From Acidibrevibacterium fodinaquatile (GTDB taxonomy: Bacteria; Pseudomonadota; Alphaproteobacteria; Acetobacterales; Acetobacteraceae), in the NCBI RefSeq assembly GCF_003352165.1, contig NZ_CP029176.1:1302001-1366000 (forward strand): 64,000 nucleotides of DNA. The letters run 5' to 3'. Positions 35,287-45,078 of the stretch are shown piece by piece. Position numbers and translations under genes: made by a program. The notes below the pieces were generated by a model. That model worked only from the letters and a program-made list of their open reading frames with translations, made no database searches and was not told where the DNA came from. Every line of letters begins with the position of its first letter. Position 1 is the stretch's first letter.

Positions 35287-35389
35287 AGCGCGATCGGTTT
35301 ACGTCGATCACGCTCTACCCCTATTTTGGCGAGCAAGTTGGCCGGTTTTGATGGAACAGGATGGTTCAATCAAAACCTACCTTGCTCTA
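35284..35389 (+). mobile_element. 106-bp MITE-like element, copy A
   Basis: The element begins TAGAGCGCGATCG and ends CCTTGCTCTA. It has imperfect terminal inverted repeats (GAGC..G.T.GGTTT) bounded by TA on both sides, as expected for non-autonomous relatives of IS630/mariner-type elements. Inside are two hairpins: AGAGCGCGATCG with CGATCACGCTCT, and GGTTTTGAT with ATCAAAACC. An inverted copy at 61144-61249 differs at only two positions. No transposase is encoded. Confidence 0.75.
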
Positions 35390-35424
35390 ACGCCGGCGGG
35401 CTGCCACGCGCCGCGATCGCCGCA

Positions 35425-36903
35425 TCACCGGCTGCGGGTGCGAGCGACCGCGTCGCGCCAGCCGTGCCATTTGCGTTCGCGCGCCGCCGGATCGAGATGC
35501 GGCGTGAACCGACGATCGAGCGCCCAGGAACGCGCAAACGTCTCCGGCGCCGGCAGAACGCCCGAAGCCAAGCCGGCGAGATAGGCGGCGCCGAGCGCCG
35601 TCGTCTCCATGATCTTCGGCCGATCGACGGGCGCGTCGAGAATGTCGGCGAGAAATTGCATCGTCCAGTCAGAGGCGGTCATGCCACCATCGACGCGCAG
35701 CACCGTCTGAGCCGCGCCCGGCCAATCCGCCCGCATCGCCTCGATCAGCTCGCGGGTCTGGTAGCCAACGCTTTCGAGTGCGGCGCGCGCGAGTTCCTTG
35801 CGCGTGGTGCCCCGCGTCAGGCCGAAAATCGCGCCGCGCGCGCCGGCGTCCCAATGGGGCGCGCCAAGGCCGACGAAGGCGGGCACCAGATAGACGTCCT
35901 GCGCGGGATCGGCCGCCGCCGCAAGCTCGCCCGCCTCGCCGGCGGCGGCGATCAGCCGAAGCTCATCGCGCAGCCATTGCACCGAGGCGCCGGCGACAAA
36001 GATCGCGCCTTCGAGCGCGTAGGTGCGCCGGCCGTTCAATTGATAGGCGATCGTCGTCAGCAGCCGGTTTTTCGAGGCGACCGGCTGATCGCCGGTATTG
36101 AGCAGCGCGAAGCAGCCCGTGCCATAGGTCGATTTCAGCATGCCGGGCGCGAAACAGGCTTGTCCCACGGTCGCCGCCTGCTGGTCGCCGGCGACGCCGC
36201 GAATGGGCAAAGCGCGGCCGAAGAGATCAGGCGTCGTCGTCCCGAAATCACCGGCGCTGTCGCGCACCTCGGGCAGTAGCGATAGCGGCACGTCAAAGGC
36301 GGCGCAAAGCGCCTCGTCCCAGGCGCCGCGATGGATGTCAAAGAGGAGCGTGCGCGAAGCGTTGGTCGCGTCGGTTGCGTGAACGGCGCCGCCGGTGAGC
36401 CGCCAGATCAGAAAACTGTCAACGGTGCCGAAGGCAAGCTCTCCGGCCGCGGCGCGCGCGCGCGCGCCCTCGACGTGATCGAGCAGCCAAGCGATTTTGG
36501 TGCCTGAGAAATAGGGATCGAGCAGCAGCCCGGTCTTTTTGGTGATCATCGGCTCGAGACCCTGGGCCTTGAGCGCCGCGCAACGCTCGGCGGTGCGCCG
36601 ATCCTGCCAGACGATGGCGGGCGCGATCGCCTGGCCGGTCTTGCGGCTCCAGAGGATTGTCGTCTCGCGCTGGTTGGCGATGCCGAGTGCCGCGATTTCG
36701 TCGACCGAGACGCCGGCGAGTGCTTCGCGCAGCGTCGCGACGGCGCTCCGCCAGAGATCCTCGGGGTCGTGCTCGACCCAGCCGGGCTCTGGGTAATGCT
36801 GCGGAAATTCCTGCTGCGCGACGGCGGCGACGCTGACATCGTGGCGGAACAGGATCGACCGCGTCGAGGTGGTGCCTTGATCGAGTGCAAGCAGATAGGT
36901 CAT
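35425..36903 (-). CDS. glpK: Glycerol kinase
   Basis: A 492-aa FGGY-family kinase that phosphorylates glycerol to glycerol-3-phosphate. The N-terminal phosphate loop is [15 protein letters not shown]. The glycerol-binding [15 protein letters not shown] and NQRETTILW, the [13 protein letters not shown] segment and the C-terminal FGGY signature [19 protein letters not shown] are intact. It ends a long minus-strand operon and overlaps glpD by 4 nt. Confidence 0.97.
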   Translation of the reverse strand: MTYLLALDQGTTSTRSILFRHDVSVAAVAQQEFPQHYPEPGWVEHDPEDLWRSAVATLREALAGVSVDEIAALGIANQRETTILWSRKTGQAIAPAIVWQDRRTAERCAALKAQGLEPMITKKTGLLLDPYFSGTKIAWLLDHVEGARARAAAGELAFGTVDSFLIWRLTGGAVHATDATNASRTLLFDIHRGAWDEALCAAFDVPLSLLPEVRDSAGDFGTTTPDLFGRALPIRGVAGDQQAATVGQACFAPGMLKSTYGTGCFALLNTGDQPVASKNRLLTTIAYQLNGRRTYALEGAIFVAGASVQWLRDELRLIAAAGEAGELAAAADPAQDVYLVPAFVGLGAPHWDAGARGAIFGLTRGTTRKELARAALESVGYQTRELIEAMRADWPGAAQTVLRVDGGMTASDWTMQFLADILDAPVDRPKIMETTALGAAYLAGLASGVLPAPETFARSWALDRRFTPHLDPAARERKWHGWRDAVARTRSR

Positions 36904-38435
36904 CGCGCATTTCCCCGCTGCGCCTCACGCGGGCGCGTTTGCGCCATGAAGGCGTCGAGTTCGGCCGCCTCGGCGGCGCTCATCCTAAGCCCAAGCTTGG
37001 TGCGCCGCCACAATATGTCTTCGGCGTTGCGCGCCCATTCGCGCGCCATGAGATAGCCGACCTCCGCCTCGCTGAGATCGGCGCCAAAGCCACGCCCGAG
37101 ATCGGCGCGGCTTCGTGCCTCTCCGAGAACGCGCGTCGCCAGAACGCCGTAGGTCGAGACCAGCCGCTCGGCGGCGCGCGCGTCGAGAAAATCATAGCGC
37201 GCGGCAAGGTTGCGCGCGAGTTCGGCGCGGCCGGTGACGGGAAAATCGCCGCCTGGCAGCGGCGTGCCCGCCGTCCACGGCGCACCGCACGGCCCAAGAT
37301 GAGGCGCGAGCTTCTTCAGCGCCGCCTCCGCCAGCCGGCGATAGGTGGTGATCTTGCCGCCGAACACCGACAGCAGCGGCGCCGTCGCGACGCTGGCGTC
37401 GAGGTCGAGAACGTAATCGCGGGTCGCGGCTTTCGCTTCGCTCGCGCCATCGTCATAGAGCGCGCGCACGCCGGAAAATGCCCAGATCACGTCATCCGGC
37501 GTTATCGCTTGCGCGAAATAATCGTTGGTCGCGGCGCAGAGATAGGCGATCTCGTCGGAGGTTGCGCGCGCTTGCGCGGGATCGCCGTGATAGTCGCGGT
37601 CGGTGGTGCCGATCAGCGTGAAATCGCGCTCATAGGGAATGGCGAAAATGACGCGGCCGTCGCCATTCTGGAAGATGTAGCAGCGATCGTGATCGTAGAG
37701 GCGGCGCACGACGATGTGCGAGCCCTGCACCAGCCGCGCTTTCGCCTGCGCCGTTGTGCGCAGCGTATCGGCGAGCACGTCGGCGACCCAGGGGCCAGCG
37801 GCGTTGATGAGCGCTTTGGCGTGGATCGTGCGCGCCGCGCCGGCGGCGCCAGACCCCCGCACCGCAAGCCGCCAACCATCGCGGCCGCGTTCGGCGCCGA
37901 TGGCCTGCGTGCGGGTCTCGATCACCGCGCCGCGGTCGGCGGCGTCACGCGCGTTGAGCACGACCAGCCGCGAATCATCGACGCGGCAATCGGAATATTC
38001 GAACCCACGATGAAACAGGCCAGGCTTCAGCGGCGCGCCGGCGGCGTCGCGATCGAGATCGAGCACCCGCGTCGGCGGCAACAGGCGCCGGCCGCCGAGG
38101 TGATCATAGAGAAACAGCCCGAGCCGCAAGAACCAGGCGGGCCGTAGCCCGGCATGATGCGGCAGCACGAAACGCAATGGCGCAATGATATGGGGGGCGG
38201 CGCGCCACAACACTTCGCGTTCGATCAGCGCCTCGCGCACCAGACGGAATTCGTAATATTCGAGATAACGCAAGCCGCCATGCACGAGCTTGGTCGACCA
38301 TGACGAGGTGCCGCTGGCGAGATCGCCCTGCTCGCACAGATAGACCGACAAGCCGCGCCCGGCGGCGTCGCGAGCGATCCCGCAACCATTGACGCCGCCG
38401 CCAATGATCGCGAGATCGTAGGACGGCGCACTCAT
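36900..38435 (-). CDS. glpD: Glycerol-3-phosphate dehydrogenase, aerobic FAD type
   Basis: A 511-aa membrane-associated flavoenzyme that oxidises glycerol-3-phosphate to dihydroxyacetone phosphate, feeding electrons to ubiquinone. The FAD fold [36 protein letters not shown] and [15 protein letters not shown] are characteristic. The ATG at 38435 is used instead of a TTG four codons upstream. It lies 28 bp after the esterase gene and overlaps glpK. Confidence 0.97.
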   Translation of the reverse strand: MSAPSYDLAIIGGGVNGCGIARDAAGRGLSVYLCEQGDLASGTSSWSTKLVHGGLRYLEYYEFRLVREALIEREVLWRAAPHIIAPLRFVLPHHAGLRPAWFLRLGLFLYDHLGGRRLLPPTRVLDLDRDAAGAPLKPGLFHRGFEYSDCRVDDSRLVVLNARDAADRGAVIETRTQAIGAERGRDGWRLAVRGSGAAGAARTIHAKALINAAGPWVADVLADTLRTTAQAKARLVQGSHIVVRRLYDHDRCYIFQNGDGRVIFAIPYERDFTLIGTTDRDYHGDPAQARATSDEIAYLCAATNDYFAQAITPDDVIWAFSGVRALYDDGASEAKAATRDYVLDLDASVATAPLLSVFGGKITTYRRLAEAALKKLAPHLGPCGAPWTAGTPLPGGDFPVTGRAELARNLAARYDFLDARAAERLVSTYGVLATRVLGEARSRADLGRGFGADLSEAEVGYLMAREWARNAEDILWRRTKLGLRMSAAEAAELDAFMAQTRPREAQRGNAR

Positions 38436-38463
38436 CGTTGGACGCAAAGACCAGCGCTGTGCC

Positions 38464-39219
38464 TCACGCCGTCGCCATTTCGCTGAAGAAGGCGCCGACG
38501 CGATCGAGAATCAAGGCCTTGTCGTTGTCGAGCGTCGCGACATGATAGGAATTGTTGAGCCAGAGCAGCCTGATGTCGTCGGCGCGGATCATCTCGACGA
38601 TATCCATCGCGTTGCGCGGCGGCACGACGTGATCCTCGCGCGAATGGATGACGAGCGACGGGCAGACGATGCGGCTCAGCATCCCGCGTGTCATCGAAAT
38701 CAGCACGGTGACCTCGCGCAGGCAGGCAACAGGCGTTTCCTTATAGGCGAGTTCGACCACGCCCGGCGCCTTGATGTCAGAGCCGATGCCGGGCAGGCGC
38801 TTGGGCGCCGGATTGATCGCCAGCGCGTCTGACAAAGCTTCGCTCGCGAGCCCCGCCGCGGCGGCGATCGGCGCGATGGCCGCGACTTCGCTCGGAAAGC
38901 GCGCCGCGAGGTTGAGCGTCAACGTGCCGCCCATCGACAGGCCGGTGACGAACACCTTGCGCTTGCGCTGCACGAGATCGTGCAACGCGCGCTCGGCTTC
39001 GCCCAGCCAATCGAGATAGCCGGTGGTCTCCATGTCGTCGGGCGAGGTGCCGTGGCCCGGCAGGCGCGGCCCGACCACCGTGAAGCCGAATTTGCGGTGC
39101 AGCCCCTCGCCGAGATAGCGCATGCTTTGCGTCGAGCCGGTGAAGCCGTGCACGACCAGCACGCCGACGTCGTTGCCTTCGAACGCGAACGGCTCCGCGC
39201 CTGGCATAATGTCAACCAT
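38464..39219 (-). CDS. Alpha/beta hydrolase, carboxylesterase/monoacylglycerol-lipase-like
   Basis: A 251-aa cytosolic serine hydrolase of the Est30/bacterial monoacylglycerol lipase group. The nucleophile is in GLSMGG, the acid in HSREDHVVPP and the base His in NNSYHVATLDND, in the usual order. The oxyanion HGFTGS segment is near the N-terminus. It lies between ABC transporter genes and glpD, 12 and 28 bp away. Release of glycerol from a short acylglycerol is the natural reading, but other esters are possible. Confidence 0.85.
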   Translation of the reverse strand: MVDIMPGAEPFAFEGNDVGVLVVHGFTGSTQSMRYLGEGLHRKFGFTVVGPRLPGHGTSPDDMETTGYLDWLGEAERALHDLVQRKRKVFVTGLSMGGTLTLNLAARFPSEVAAIAPIAAAAGLASEALSDALAINPAPKRLPGIGSDIKAPGVVELAYKETPVACLREVTVLISMTRGMLSRIVCPSLVIHSREDHVVPPRNAMDIVEMIRADDIRLLWLNNSYHVATLDNDKALILDRVGAFFSEMATA

Positions 39220-39231
39220 TGTCTTTTCTCC

Positions 39232-40212
39232 TCAGTGGATGCGCTCTTGCCCGCGCGCGGCATAGGCGATGGCGGCCAGCGCGACGACGGCGCCCTGCGC
39301 CATCTGCTTGCCCGGCTCGCCGAGCCCGATGCTTGTCAATACGTTGAAGGTGAACATCAGCATGAAGGCGGCGACCGCCGGCCCGAGCACGCCGCCCTTG
39401 CCGGAGCCGAAACCGACGCCGCCGAGAATGACCGCCGCCAGTGAATTGAGCGCGAGATCGGCGCCGATGCTGAGACTGCCGAAGCCGACGAAGCCGACCA
39501 GCAGAAAAGCGCTGAGCACCGCGAAAAGGCTGGAAAAGATGTGCGCGACATAGATCGCGCGCACATAGGGCACGCCCGAGGTCAGCGCCGCGCGCGGATT
39601 GGCGCCGATCGCATCGACATAGCGCCCGAATACCGAAAGGCGCAGAAACGCCGCCATCGGGATCAGCGCCGCGACCCAGATGATGACGGTGATCGGCAAT
39701 ATGCCAAGCCGCGTCTGGCCGATATAGCGCAGCATCGCCGGCGAATCGCCCGGGGCGCGCAACTGGCTGAAGGCGGTGACGACACCGCTCAGAATAAGCA
39801 CCATCGCCAGTGTCACGATCACCGAGGAGGCACGCAAGCGGGTGATGAAGAAGGCGTTGATCGCGCCAATGGCAAAGCCGAACAGCAGGCAAAGGGCGAT
39901 GAGAACGGGTTCGGGGAACGCGAAGATGCCGCTGGTCAGAATGTAGCTGACGACGAGGGCGACGCCGCCGAAGGAAAGGTCGAGCGACAGCAGGCGGATG
40001 CAGAGCGATTGCCCGATCACCGCAACGCCGAGCGGCGCCGCCTGACGCAAGATCAGCAGCAGGAGGAACGGCCGCAACAGGGTCGGCCGCGCCACCGCCG
40101 CGAACAAAAGCAGGGCGCCCGTGCCGTAATAGGCGATCGGTAGCGAGAGCAGCGTGTCGGCCACTCTCTGCGCCCATCCCGGGCGCGCCCCGTCCATCGC
40201 GATGCCGCTCAT
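39232..40212 (-). CDS. RbsC-type sugar/polyol ABC transporter permease 2
   Basis: A 326-aa inner-membrane permease of the BPD_transp_2 family with about 9 helices. Landmarks are LRLLSLDLSFGGVALVVSYI, IGANPRAALTSGVPYVRAIYVAHIF and LNSLAAVILGGVGFGSGKGGVLG. The start at 40212 overlaps permease 1 by 4 nt. The long reading frame extending upstream is a shadow of permease 1. Confidence 0.92.
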   Translation of the reverse strand: MSGIAMDGARPGWAQRVADTLLSLPIAYYGTGALLLFAAVARPTLLRPFLLLLILRQAAPLGVAVIGQSLCIRLLSLDLSFGGVALVVSYILTSGIFAFPEPVLIALCLLFGFAIGAINAFFITRLRASSVIVTLAMVLILSGVVTAFSQLRAPGDSPAMLRYIGQTRLGILPITVIIWVAALIPMAAFLRLSVFGRYVDAIGANPRAALTSGVPYVRAIYVAHIFSSLFAVLSAFLLVGFVGFGSLSIGADLALNSLAAVILGGVGFGSGKGGVLGPAVAAFMLMFTFNVLTSIGLGEPGKQMAQGAVVALAAIAYAARGQERIH

Positions 40213-41138
40213 ATGCCGATCACCTTGCGACGTTGCAGGCTGATCGCGGCAAGCAGCAGCACGCCCGTCAATGCCGCGCTGAAGAACGGCGAGACGCCGA
40301 GCAGGTTCATGCCATTGGTGATGAGCCCGAGCGTGATCGTGCCCAGCACCGCGCCGGCGACGCTGCCGACACCGCCCGCGAGCTGAACGCCGCCGAGCGC
40401 AATCGCCGTCACCGAATCGAGGCTGAACGGCTGGCCCATCGTCGGGTCGCCCGAGACGATGCGGCCGGTTAGATAGATGCCGGCGACGACGCTCGCGAGC
40501 GAGCACAGCACATAGCAGGCAAGCCGCGGCCAGAAGGCCCGCACACCGCTGAGCTCGGCGCTCTCGGCATTGCCGCCGATCGCAAATAGGCGCAAGCCGA
40601 AACGGGTGAAATAAAGCAGCACGGAGGTGAGCGCGATCGCCGCGATGCACCAGAGGAACGCGGCGGGAAGCCCGAACAGCGATGCCTTGGCCGCGAAAAC
40701 CAGCGGGGCGGGAACGGTTCCGCCCGAGCCCGCGAGCCACAGCAGCGCCAACCCCTGAAGAAACGTCATCGACGCCAGCGTCATGATGAGCGGATGCACG
40801 CCGAAGCCGACGCCGAGCCCATTCGCCAGACCAATCACGACGCCGAGCGTGAGCGCGGCCGGCACGGCGAACGCGGGGGGGGCGGAGACGATCACGACGC
40901 TCGTCAGGCTGACCACGGAGCCGACCGATATGTCGATGCCGCCGATCAGCGCGACGAGCAACTGCCCGAGTGCGACGAGCATCAGCGCAGTGATCTGATT
41001 GTTGACGTCGACGATGTTCTGCAGCGACAGGAACTCCGGCGCGAACGCTGCCAACAACGCGAAAATCGCGAGCGGCAGGCCGATTGCGACATAGCCGAGC
41101 CCGGAGCGGCCGAAGCGGCGAGCACTGCCGCCGATCAT
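40209..41138 (-). CDS. RbsC-type sugar/polyol ABC transporter permease 1
   Basis: A 309-aa inner-membrane permease of the same family. LVALIGGIDISVGSVVSLTSVV, AIGGNAESAELSGVRAFWPRL and DSVTAIALGGVQLAGGVGSVAG are the conserved segments. Two different permeases with one double ATPase indicate a heterodimeric importer. It overlaps both the ATPase gene and permease 2 by 4 nt. Confidence 0.93.
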   Translation of the reverse strand: MIGGSARRFGRSGLGYVAIGLPLAIFALLAAFAPEFLSLQNIVDVNNQITALMLVALGQLLVALIGGIDISVGSVVSLTSVVIVSAPPAFAVPAALTLGVVIGLANGLGVGFGVHPLIMTLASMTFLQGLALLWLAGSGGTVPAPLVFAAKASLFGLPAAFLWCIAAIALTSVLLYFTRFGLRLFAIGGNAESAELSGVRAFWPRLACYVLCSLASVVAGIYLTGRIVSGDPTMGQPFSLDSVTAIALGGVQLAGGVGSVAGAVLGTITLGLITNGMNLLGVSPFFSAALTGVLLLAAISLQRRKVIGI

Positions 41139-42661
41139 GATGGCGCACCGTGCGTTGCGGCGCTCATCAGCGCATGCCGCATGACGATTTCCTCCGTCGC
41201 CCGCGCGCCGTCGAGTTCGGCGACGATCGCCCGGTCACGCACCACCAGGATGCGGTCGCAGAGGCCAATATGCTCGGTCAGCTCGCTCGATGTGATGACG
41301 ACGGCGCCGCCGCGATCGGCAAATTCGCGCAGCAGACGGTAGATCTCCGCCTTGGCGCCGACATCGACGCCGCGGGTCGGCTCCTCGACGATCAACACGT
41401 CAGCTTCGGCGGCGAGCCAGCGCCCGATCATCACCTTCTGCTGATTGCCGCCCGACAACGCGCCGACCGGCTGCCTCGCATCGCGCGCCCGCACCTTCAT
41501 CTCGCCCATCAGCGCTCTCACACGCGCCTTGTCGATCCTCGCTCGCGCCGAGAGGGAGGCACGGCGCAGCATGCCGAGGCCGATATTCTGTTCGATGGAG
41601 AGCGGCAGATAGAGCCCCTCTGACTTGCGATCCTCCGGCACGAAGCCAACCCCCGCCCGCACCGAGGCGACGATGGCCTCGCCGATCTTCGTCTCGCCGG
41701 CTGCGTCGTGCTTGCGCACCGTTCCCGCCATATGCGGCACGAGACCGACGAGCGCGCGCACAATCTCGCGCTGCCCCTGCCCCTCGAGCCCGGCGAGACC
41801 GAGGATTTCGCCGCGCTTGACCTCGAAACTGACTCGCGCCGCTTGCGCCTCGAGCGCGAGATCGGCGACGGTGAGCGCCGGCGATCCTGCGCGTTTGCTG
41901 CGCGTCGGATAGAGTTGCCCGAGCTCGCGCCCCACCATCAGCGAAACCAGGCTCTCGCGCGTCAGCTCGCGGGTGGGCCTTGTCGCCACGTGCTGGCCGT
42001 CCTTGAGGACGGTCGTCGTGTCGCAGAGCCGGAAAATTTCATCGAGGCGGTGGCTGATGTAGAAAACCAGCTTGCCCGCCGCCTTTTGCGCCTCGATCAG
42101 ACGCACCAGCTTTTCCACGCCCGGCGCGTCGAGTGCGGCGCTCGGCTCGTCATAGATGACGACGCGCGAGGGCGCTGCCGCGCCCTTGGCGATCTCTATC
42201 AGATGCTGCTCGGAGATTGTGAGATCGCCGCACATGTCGTTGACGTCGAGATCGACACCGACGCGCTCGAGAATTGCGCGCGCGCGTCGGCGCATTTCGC
42301 CGCGATCGATGAAACCGGCGCGTCGTGGCTCGCGGCCGAGGAACAGATTCTCGGCGACCGTCAGATTGGGCAGAAGCGTCAGCTCCTGAAAAACGGTTGC
42401 CACACCTTTGGCGCGCGCATCGGCCGAGCCTTGGAAGCGGATCGGCTGACCGTCACGAAGGATCTCGCCGGCGTCGGGCGAATGGACGCCGGCGAGGATC
42501 TTGATCAAAGTCGATTTGCCGGCGCCGTTCTCGCCCGTCACCGCATGCACGCTGCCGCGTCTCGCAACGAAGGACACATCCGTCAGCGCCCGGATTGGGC
42601 CGAAGCGCTTTGAGACATTGCGAAACTCGATTTCGCAATCATCGGCTCGCGACGAGGTCAC
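41135..42661 (-). CDS. RbsA-type double ATP-binding protein of sugar/polyol ABC transporter
   Basis: A 508-aa fused ATPase. NBD1 has Walker A GENGAGKSTLIK and Walker B VVIYDEPSAAL. NBD2 has the usual degenerate Walker A (GLEGQGQRE), the signature LSGGNQQKVMIGRWL and VLIVEEPTRGVDVGAK. The signature in NBD1 is atypical (LTISEQHLIEIAKGA), as is common for this family. Translation starts at GTG, 27 bp after the binding-protein gene. Confidence 0.93.
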   Translation of the reverse strand: MTSSRADDCEIEFRNVSKRFGPIRALTDVSFVARRGSVHAVTGENGAGKSTLIKILAGVHSPDAGEILRDGQPIRFQGSADARAKGVATVFQELTLLPNLTVAENLFLGREPRRAGFIDRGEMRRRARAILERVGVDLDVNDMCGDLTISEQHLIEIAKGAAAPSRVVIYDEPSAALDAPGVEKLVRLIEAQKAAGKLVFYISHRLDEIFRLCDTTTVLKDGQHVATRPTRELTRESLVSLMVGRELGQLYPTRSKRAGSPALTVADLALEAQAARVSFEVKRGEILGLAGLEGQGQREIVRALVGLVPHMAGTVRKHDAAGETKIGEAIVASVRAGVGFVPEDRKSEGLYLPLSIEQNIGLGMLRRASLSARARIDKARVRALMGEMKVRARDARQPVGALSGGNQQKVMIGRWLAAEADVLIVEEPTRGVDVGAKAEIYRLLREFADRGGAVVITSSELTEHIGLCDRILVVRDRAIVAELDGARATEEIVMRHALMSAATHGAPS

Positions 42662-42688
42662 GGGTTCAGCGCCTTCGGGAGGTTCCTA

Positions 42689-43765
42689 TCAGCGCTTGAA
42701 TTCTTTCGCGATCACGTCCTCGGGCAGCGTCGAGGGGAACCAATAGGCGTCGTTGAGATCAGGCCGGTAATATTTGTCGAAATTGGCCTTTGTGATCGGC
42801 TCCGGGTCGGAGAGATAGGCCTTGTGGAGCGCCTCGCCCTTGAGCAGTGCCACGGCAGCGTGCAGCGTCGCGACCCCGAGGCCAGGCGTGAAGATCGGCC
42901 CGACGCTGTCGGCGCCGGCGTTCTTCCAGGCGCGCAGGAAGCCGTTATTGGCCTCGCCAGTCATCGGCACCAGCGGCTTGCCGATTTCCTTGAACACGTC
43001 AAAACAGGCGCGCGTCATGTCGGCGCCGGAAAACCAGATGCCATCGACCGGCTGGCCGGACGCGACGAGGTTTTCGCACAGGCCCTTGGCCTTGGCATAG
43101 TTCCAATCGCCATAGACCTCGGCGCCGATCTTGATGTCGCTGCCTTTGAGGGCCTCGCGCAGGCCGTTGTAGCGCGCCGTCTCCTCGCCCACCCCGGCGA
43201 CGCCGCGGAACACCCAGATCACACCCTTGCCGTTCAGCGTCTTCCTGAGAAACTCGCCGCCGGTCTTTCCGAACGCCTCGCCGCCGCCTTGCACGGCGAC
43301 GGTTGCGTCCGGCGCGGGCGTTCCTGCCGTGACGGACAAGATGACGGGAATGCCGGCGGCCGTCGCCGCCTTCACTTGCGCCTTCACCAGATCCGGCGAG
43401 ATCGGCACGATGATGAGCGCATCGACCTTATGCGCCATCAGATCCTCGATGTCGGCAACCTGCTTGGCCGGCTGCCAGTTCGCCTCTGAGAAGCGAAATT
43501 CCTTGATGTCGGGATCGTGGCTGGCGGCGTATTTGATCTCGCCAATCGTCTGCACGATCCAAGTGTTGCCGACGCCCGGCCACGACATGCCAATCACCCA
43601 CGGCGGCGCCTTCTTGAACTTGCCGGCCGGCACCATGTCCGGGGAGGAGGGCGCCATCAGCCCATTCGGCAGAAGCGCGACGTCGTCAGCCGCGGCCACG
43701 AGCGGCGCGAATAAAGCCGTGCCCGCGAGAAGTGCGGCTGCCAGCAACGATTTGTATTTCATCAT
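42689..43765 (-). CDS. Periplasmic binding protein of sugar/polyol ABC transporter
   Basis: A 358-aa Peripla_BP_4 (RbsB-like) protein with a Sec signal peptide (MKYKSLLAAALLAGTALFAPLVAAA). The fold is marked by WVIGMSWPGVGNTWIVQTI, ALIIVPISPDLVKAQVKAA and GIWFSGADMTRACFD. It opens the operon binding protein-ATPase-permeases-esterase-glpD-glpK. Two adjacent ATGs follow GGGAGGA; the second (43762) has the better spacing. The ligand is unknown, with glycerol or a related polyol suggested by the downstream genes. Confidence 0.92.
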   Translation of the reverse strand: MMKYKSLLAAALLAGTALFAPLVAAADDVALLPNGLMAPSSPDMVPAGKFKKAPPWVIGMSWPGVGNTWIVQTIGEIKYAASHDPDIKEFRFSEANWQPAKQVADIEDLMAHKVDALIIVPISPDLVKAQVKAATAAGIPVILSVTAGTPAPDATVAVQGGGEAFGKTGGEFLRKTLNGKGVIWVFRGVAGVGEETARYNGLREALKGSDIKIGAEVYGDWNYAKAKGLCENLVASGQPVDGIWFSGADMTRACFDVFKEIGKPLVPMTGEANNGFLRAWKNAGADSVGPIFTPGLGVATLHAAVALLKGEALHKAYLSDPEPITKANFDKYYRPDLNDAYWFPSTLPEDVIAKEFKR

Positions 43766-43924
43766 TCCTCCCTGGAGTCGCTTCCCGCGACGTCGTGTTC
43801 GTTCAATGCGCGTACGACACCCTAAGCGAACTTTTTTCGCGGCGCAAGCGGCGCGCTGACAAGGTCCGGGTTTCGCCTCCAGACGGAAAATTCCCGACGG
43901 GCGTCGCCTGACATCCCCCCGTCC

Positions 43925-44248
43925 TCAGGTCCAATGCCCGGGAACCCAGACCCAGGCGCCCAGTTCGCGTTTCCAGTAGCCCTCCATCCACATGGCGCTG
44001 TGGCCGTCGCGCGGCACCCATTTCCCGGCGATCCAGTCATAGCCATGGCCGTTCCAGTCCCAATGACCGGGCTGCCAGAGCAGCGCCTGTTCCGAGACCG
44101 GCGGCTTGGGCATGGTTTCCTGGCGTGGCGGCGGCACTGGCGGGAAGGGCGGCGTCGCCACCGGCGTGGTCGCGGCGCAGGCGGCGAGCAAAGCAAGCAA
44201 AAACCCGGCGATGGCGCCGGCGCGCCATTGTGTCTTTGGCATGTTCAT
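43925..44248 (-). CDS. Small WXXGXW-repeat lipoprotein
   Basis: About 107 aa from the ATG at 44248, which has GGAG 6 nt upstream. The signal has a lipobox LLAAC, so the protein should be lipidated. A Pro-rich linker precedes four tryptophan repeats of the WXXGXW type: WQPGHW, WIAGKW, WMEGYW and WVPGHW. YXWGXW/WXXGXW lipoproteins are common in Proteobacteria and probably sit at the outer membrane, with unknown function. The gene stands alone, divergent from wrbA. Confidence 0.75.
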   Translation of the reverse strand: MNMPKTQWRAGAIAGFLLALLAACAATTPVATPPFPPVPPPRQETMPKPPVSEQALLWQPGHWDWNGHGYDWIAGKWVPRDGHSAMWMEGYWKRELGAWVWVPGHWT

Positions 44249-44384
44249 TTTTGACTCCGGTGATTTCCCCATGGCCTCTCGACGGGGGCGCGATTTCGAG
44301 ATAAAAACCTGCGTTATCTTACGGGAGCGAAGTTTATCCCGTGAGACCTCTCACCCCTCCCTCCGGTTACGAAGGAATTGGTAC

Positions 44385-44987
44385 ATGGCAAAAATCCTGG
44401 TTCTTTATTACTCGACCTATGGCCATATCGAAAAGATGGCCGAGGCGGTCGCCGAAGGCGCGCGCTCGGTCGCGGGTAGCGCCGTCACCATCAAGCGGGT
44501 GCCGGAACTGATGCCGCGCGAGGTCGCCGAGAAGGCGCATGTCAAGCTCGATCAGGCGGCGCCGATTGCGACACCCGACGAACTCGCCGACTATGACGCG
44601 GTGATTTTCGGCACCCCGACGCGCTTTGGCAACATGGCGGCGCAGATGCGCAATTTCCTCGACCAAACCGGCGGGCTCTGGGCGCAGGGCAAGCTGATCG
44701 GCAAGATCGGCAGTGTTTTCGCCTCCACCGCCTCCCAGCATGGCGGCCAGGAAACCACCATCACCTCGTTTCACACGACGCTTCTCCATCATGGCATGAT
44801 CATCGTCGGCGTGCCTTATTCCGAGCCCGGGCTCACCATCCTGAGCGAGATGAGCGGCGGCACCCCCTATGGCGCGACCACCATCGCCGCCGGCGACGGC
44901 TCGCGTCAGCCCTCCGCGAACGAGCTGAAAATCGCCCGTTTCCAAGGCGCCCATGTCGCGGGGATCGCAGCCAAGCTGTTCGGCTGA
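44385..44987 (+). CDS. wrbA: NAD(P)H:quinone oxidoreductase WrbA
   Basis: A 200-aa FMN-dependent two-electron quinone reductase that limits redox cycling. The FMN phosphate site is [12 protein letters not shown] at the N-terminus. [24 protein letters not shown] and SHGGQETT-like [11 protein letters not shown] are the flavin and NADH regions. The length equals E. coli WrbA. The ATG follows GAAGGAATTG. It is monocistronic. Confidence 0.96.
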   Translation: MAKILVLYYSTYGHIEKMAEAVAEGARSVAGSAVTIKRVPELMPREVAEKAHVKLDQAAPIATPDELADYDAVIFGTPTRFGNMAAQMRNFLDQTGGLWAQGKLIGKIGSVFASTASQHGGQETTITSFHTTLLHHGMIIVGVPYSEPGLTILSEMSGGTPYGATTIAAGDGSRQPSANELKIARFQGAHVAGIAAKLFG

Positions 44988-45078
44988 GACCCAACCTCCG
45001 CTCCCCCGGCCGCGCGGCCGGGGGATGCCGCCGGGACGGTCGCTGGCGCCCGTGGCGCCGCCGCTTTAGTCTCGGCGC

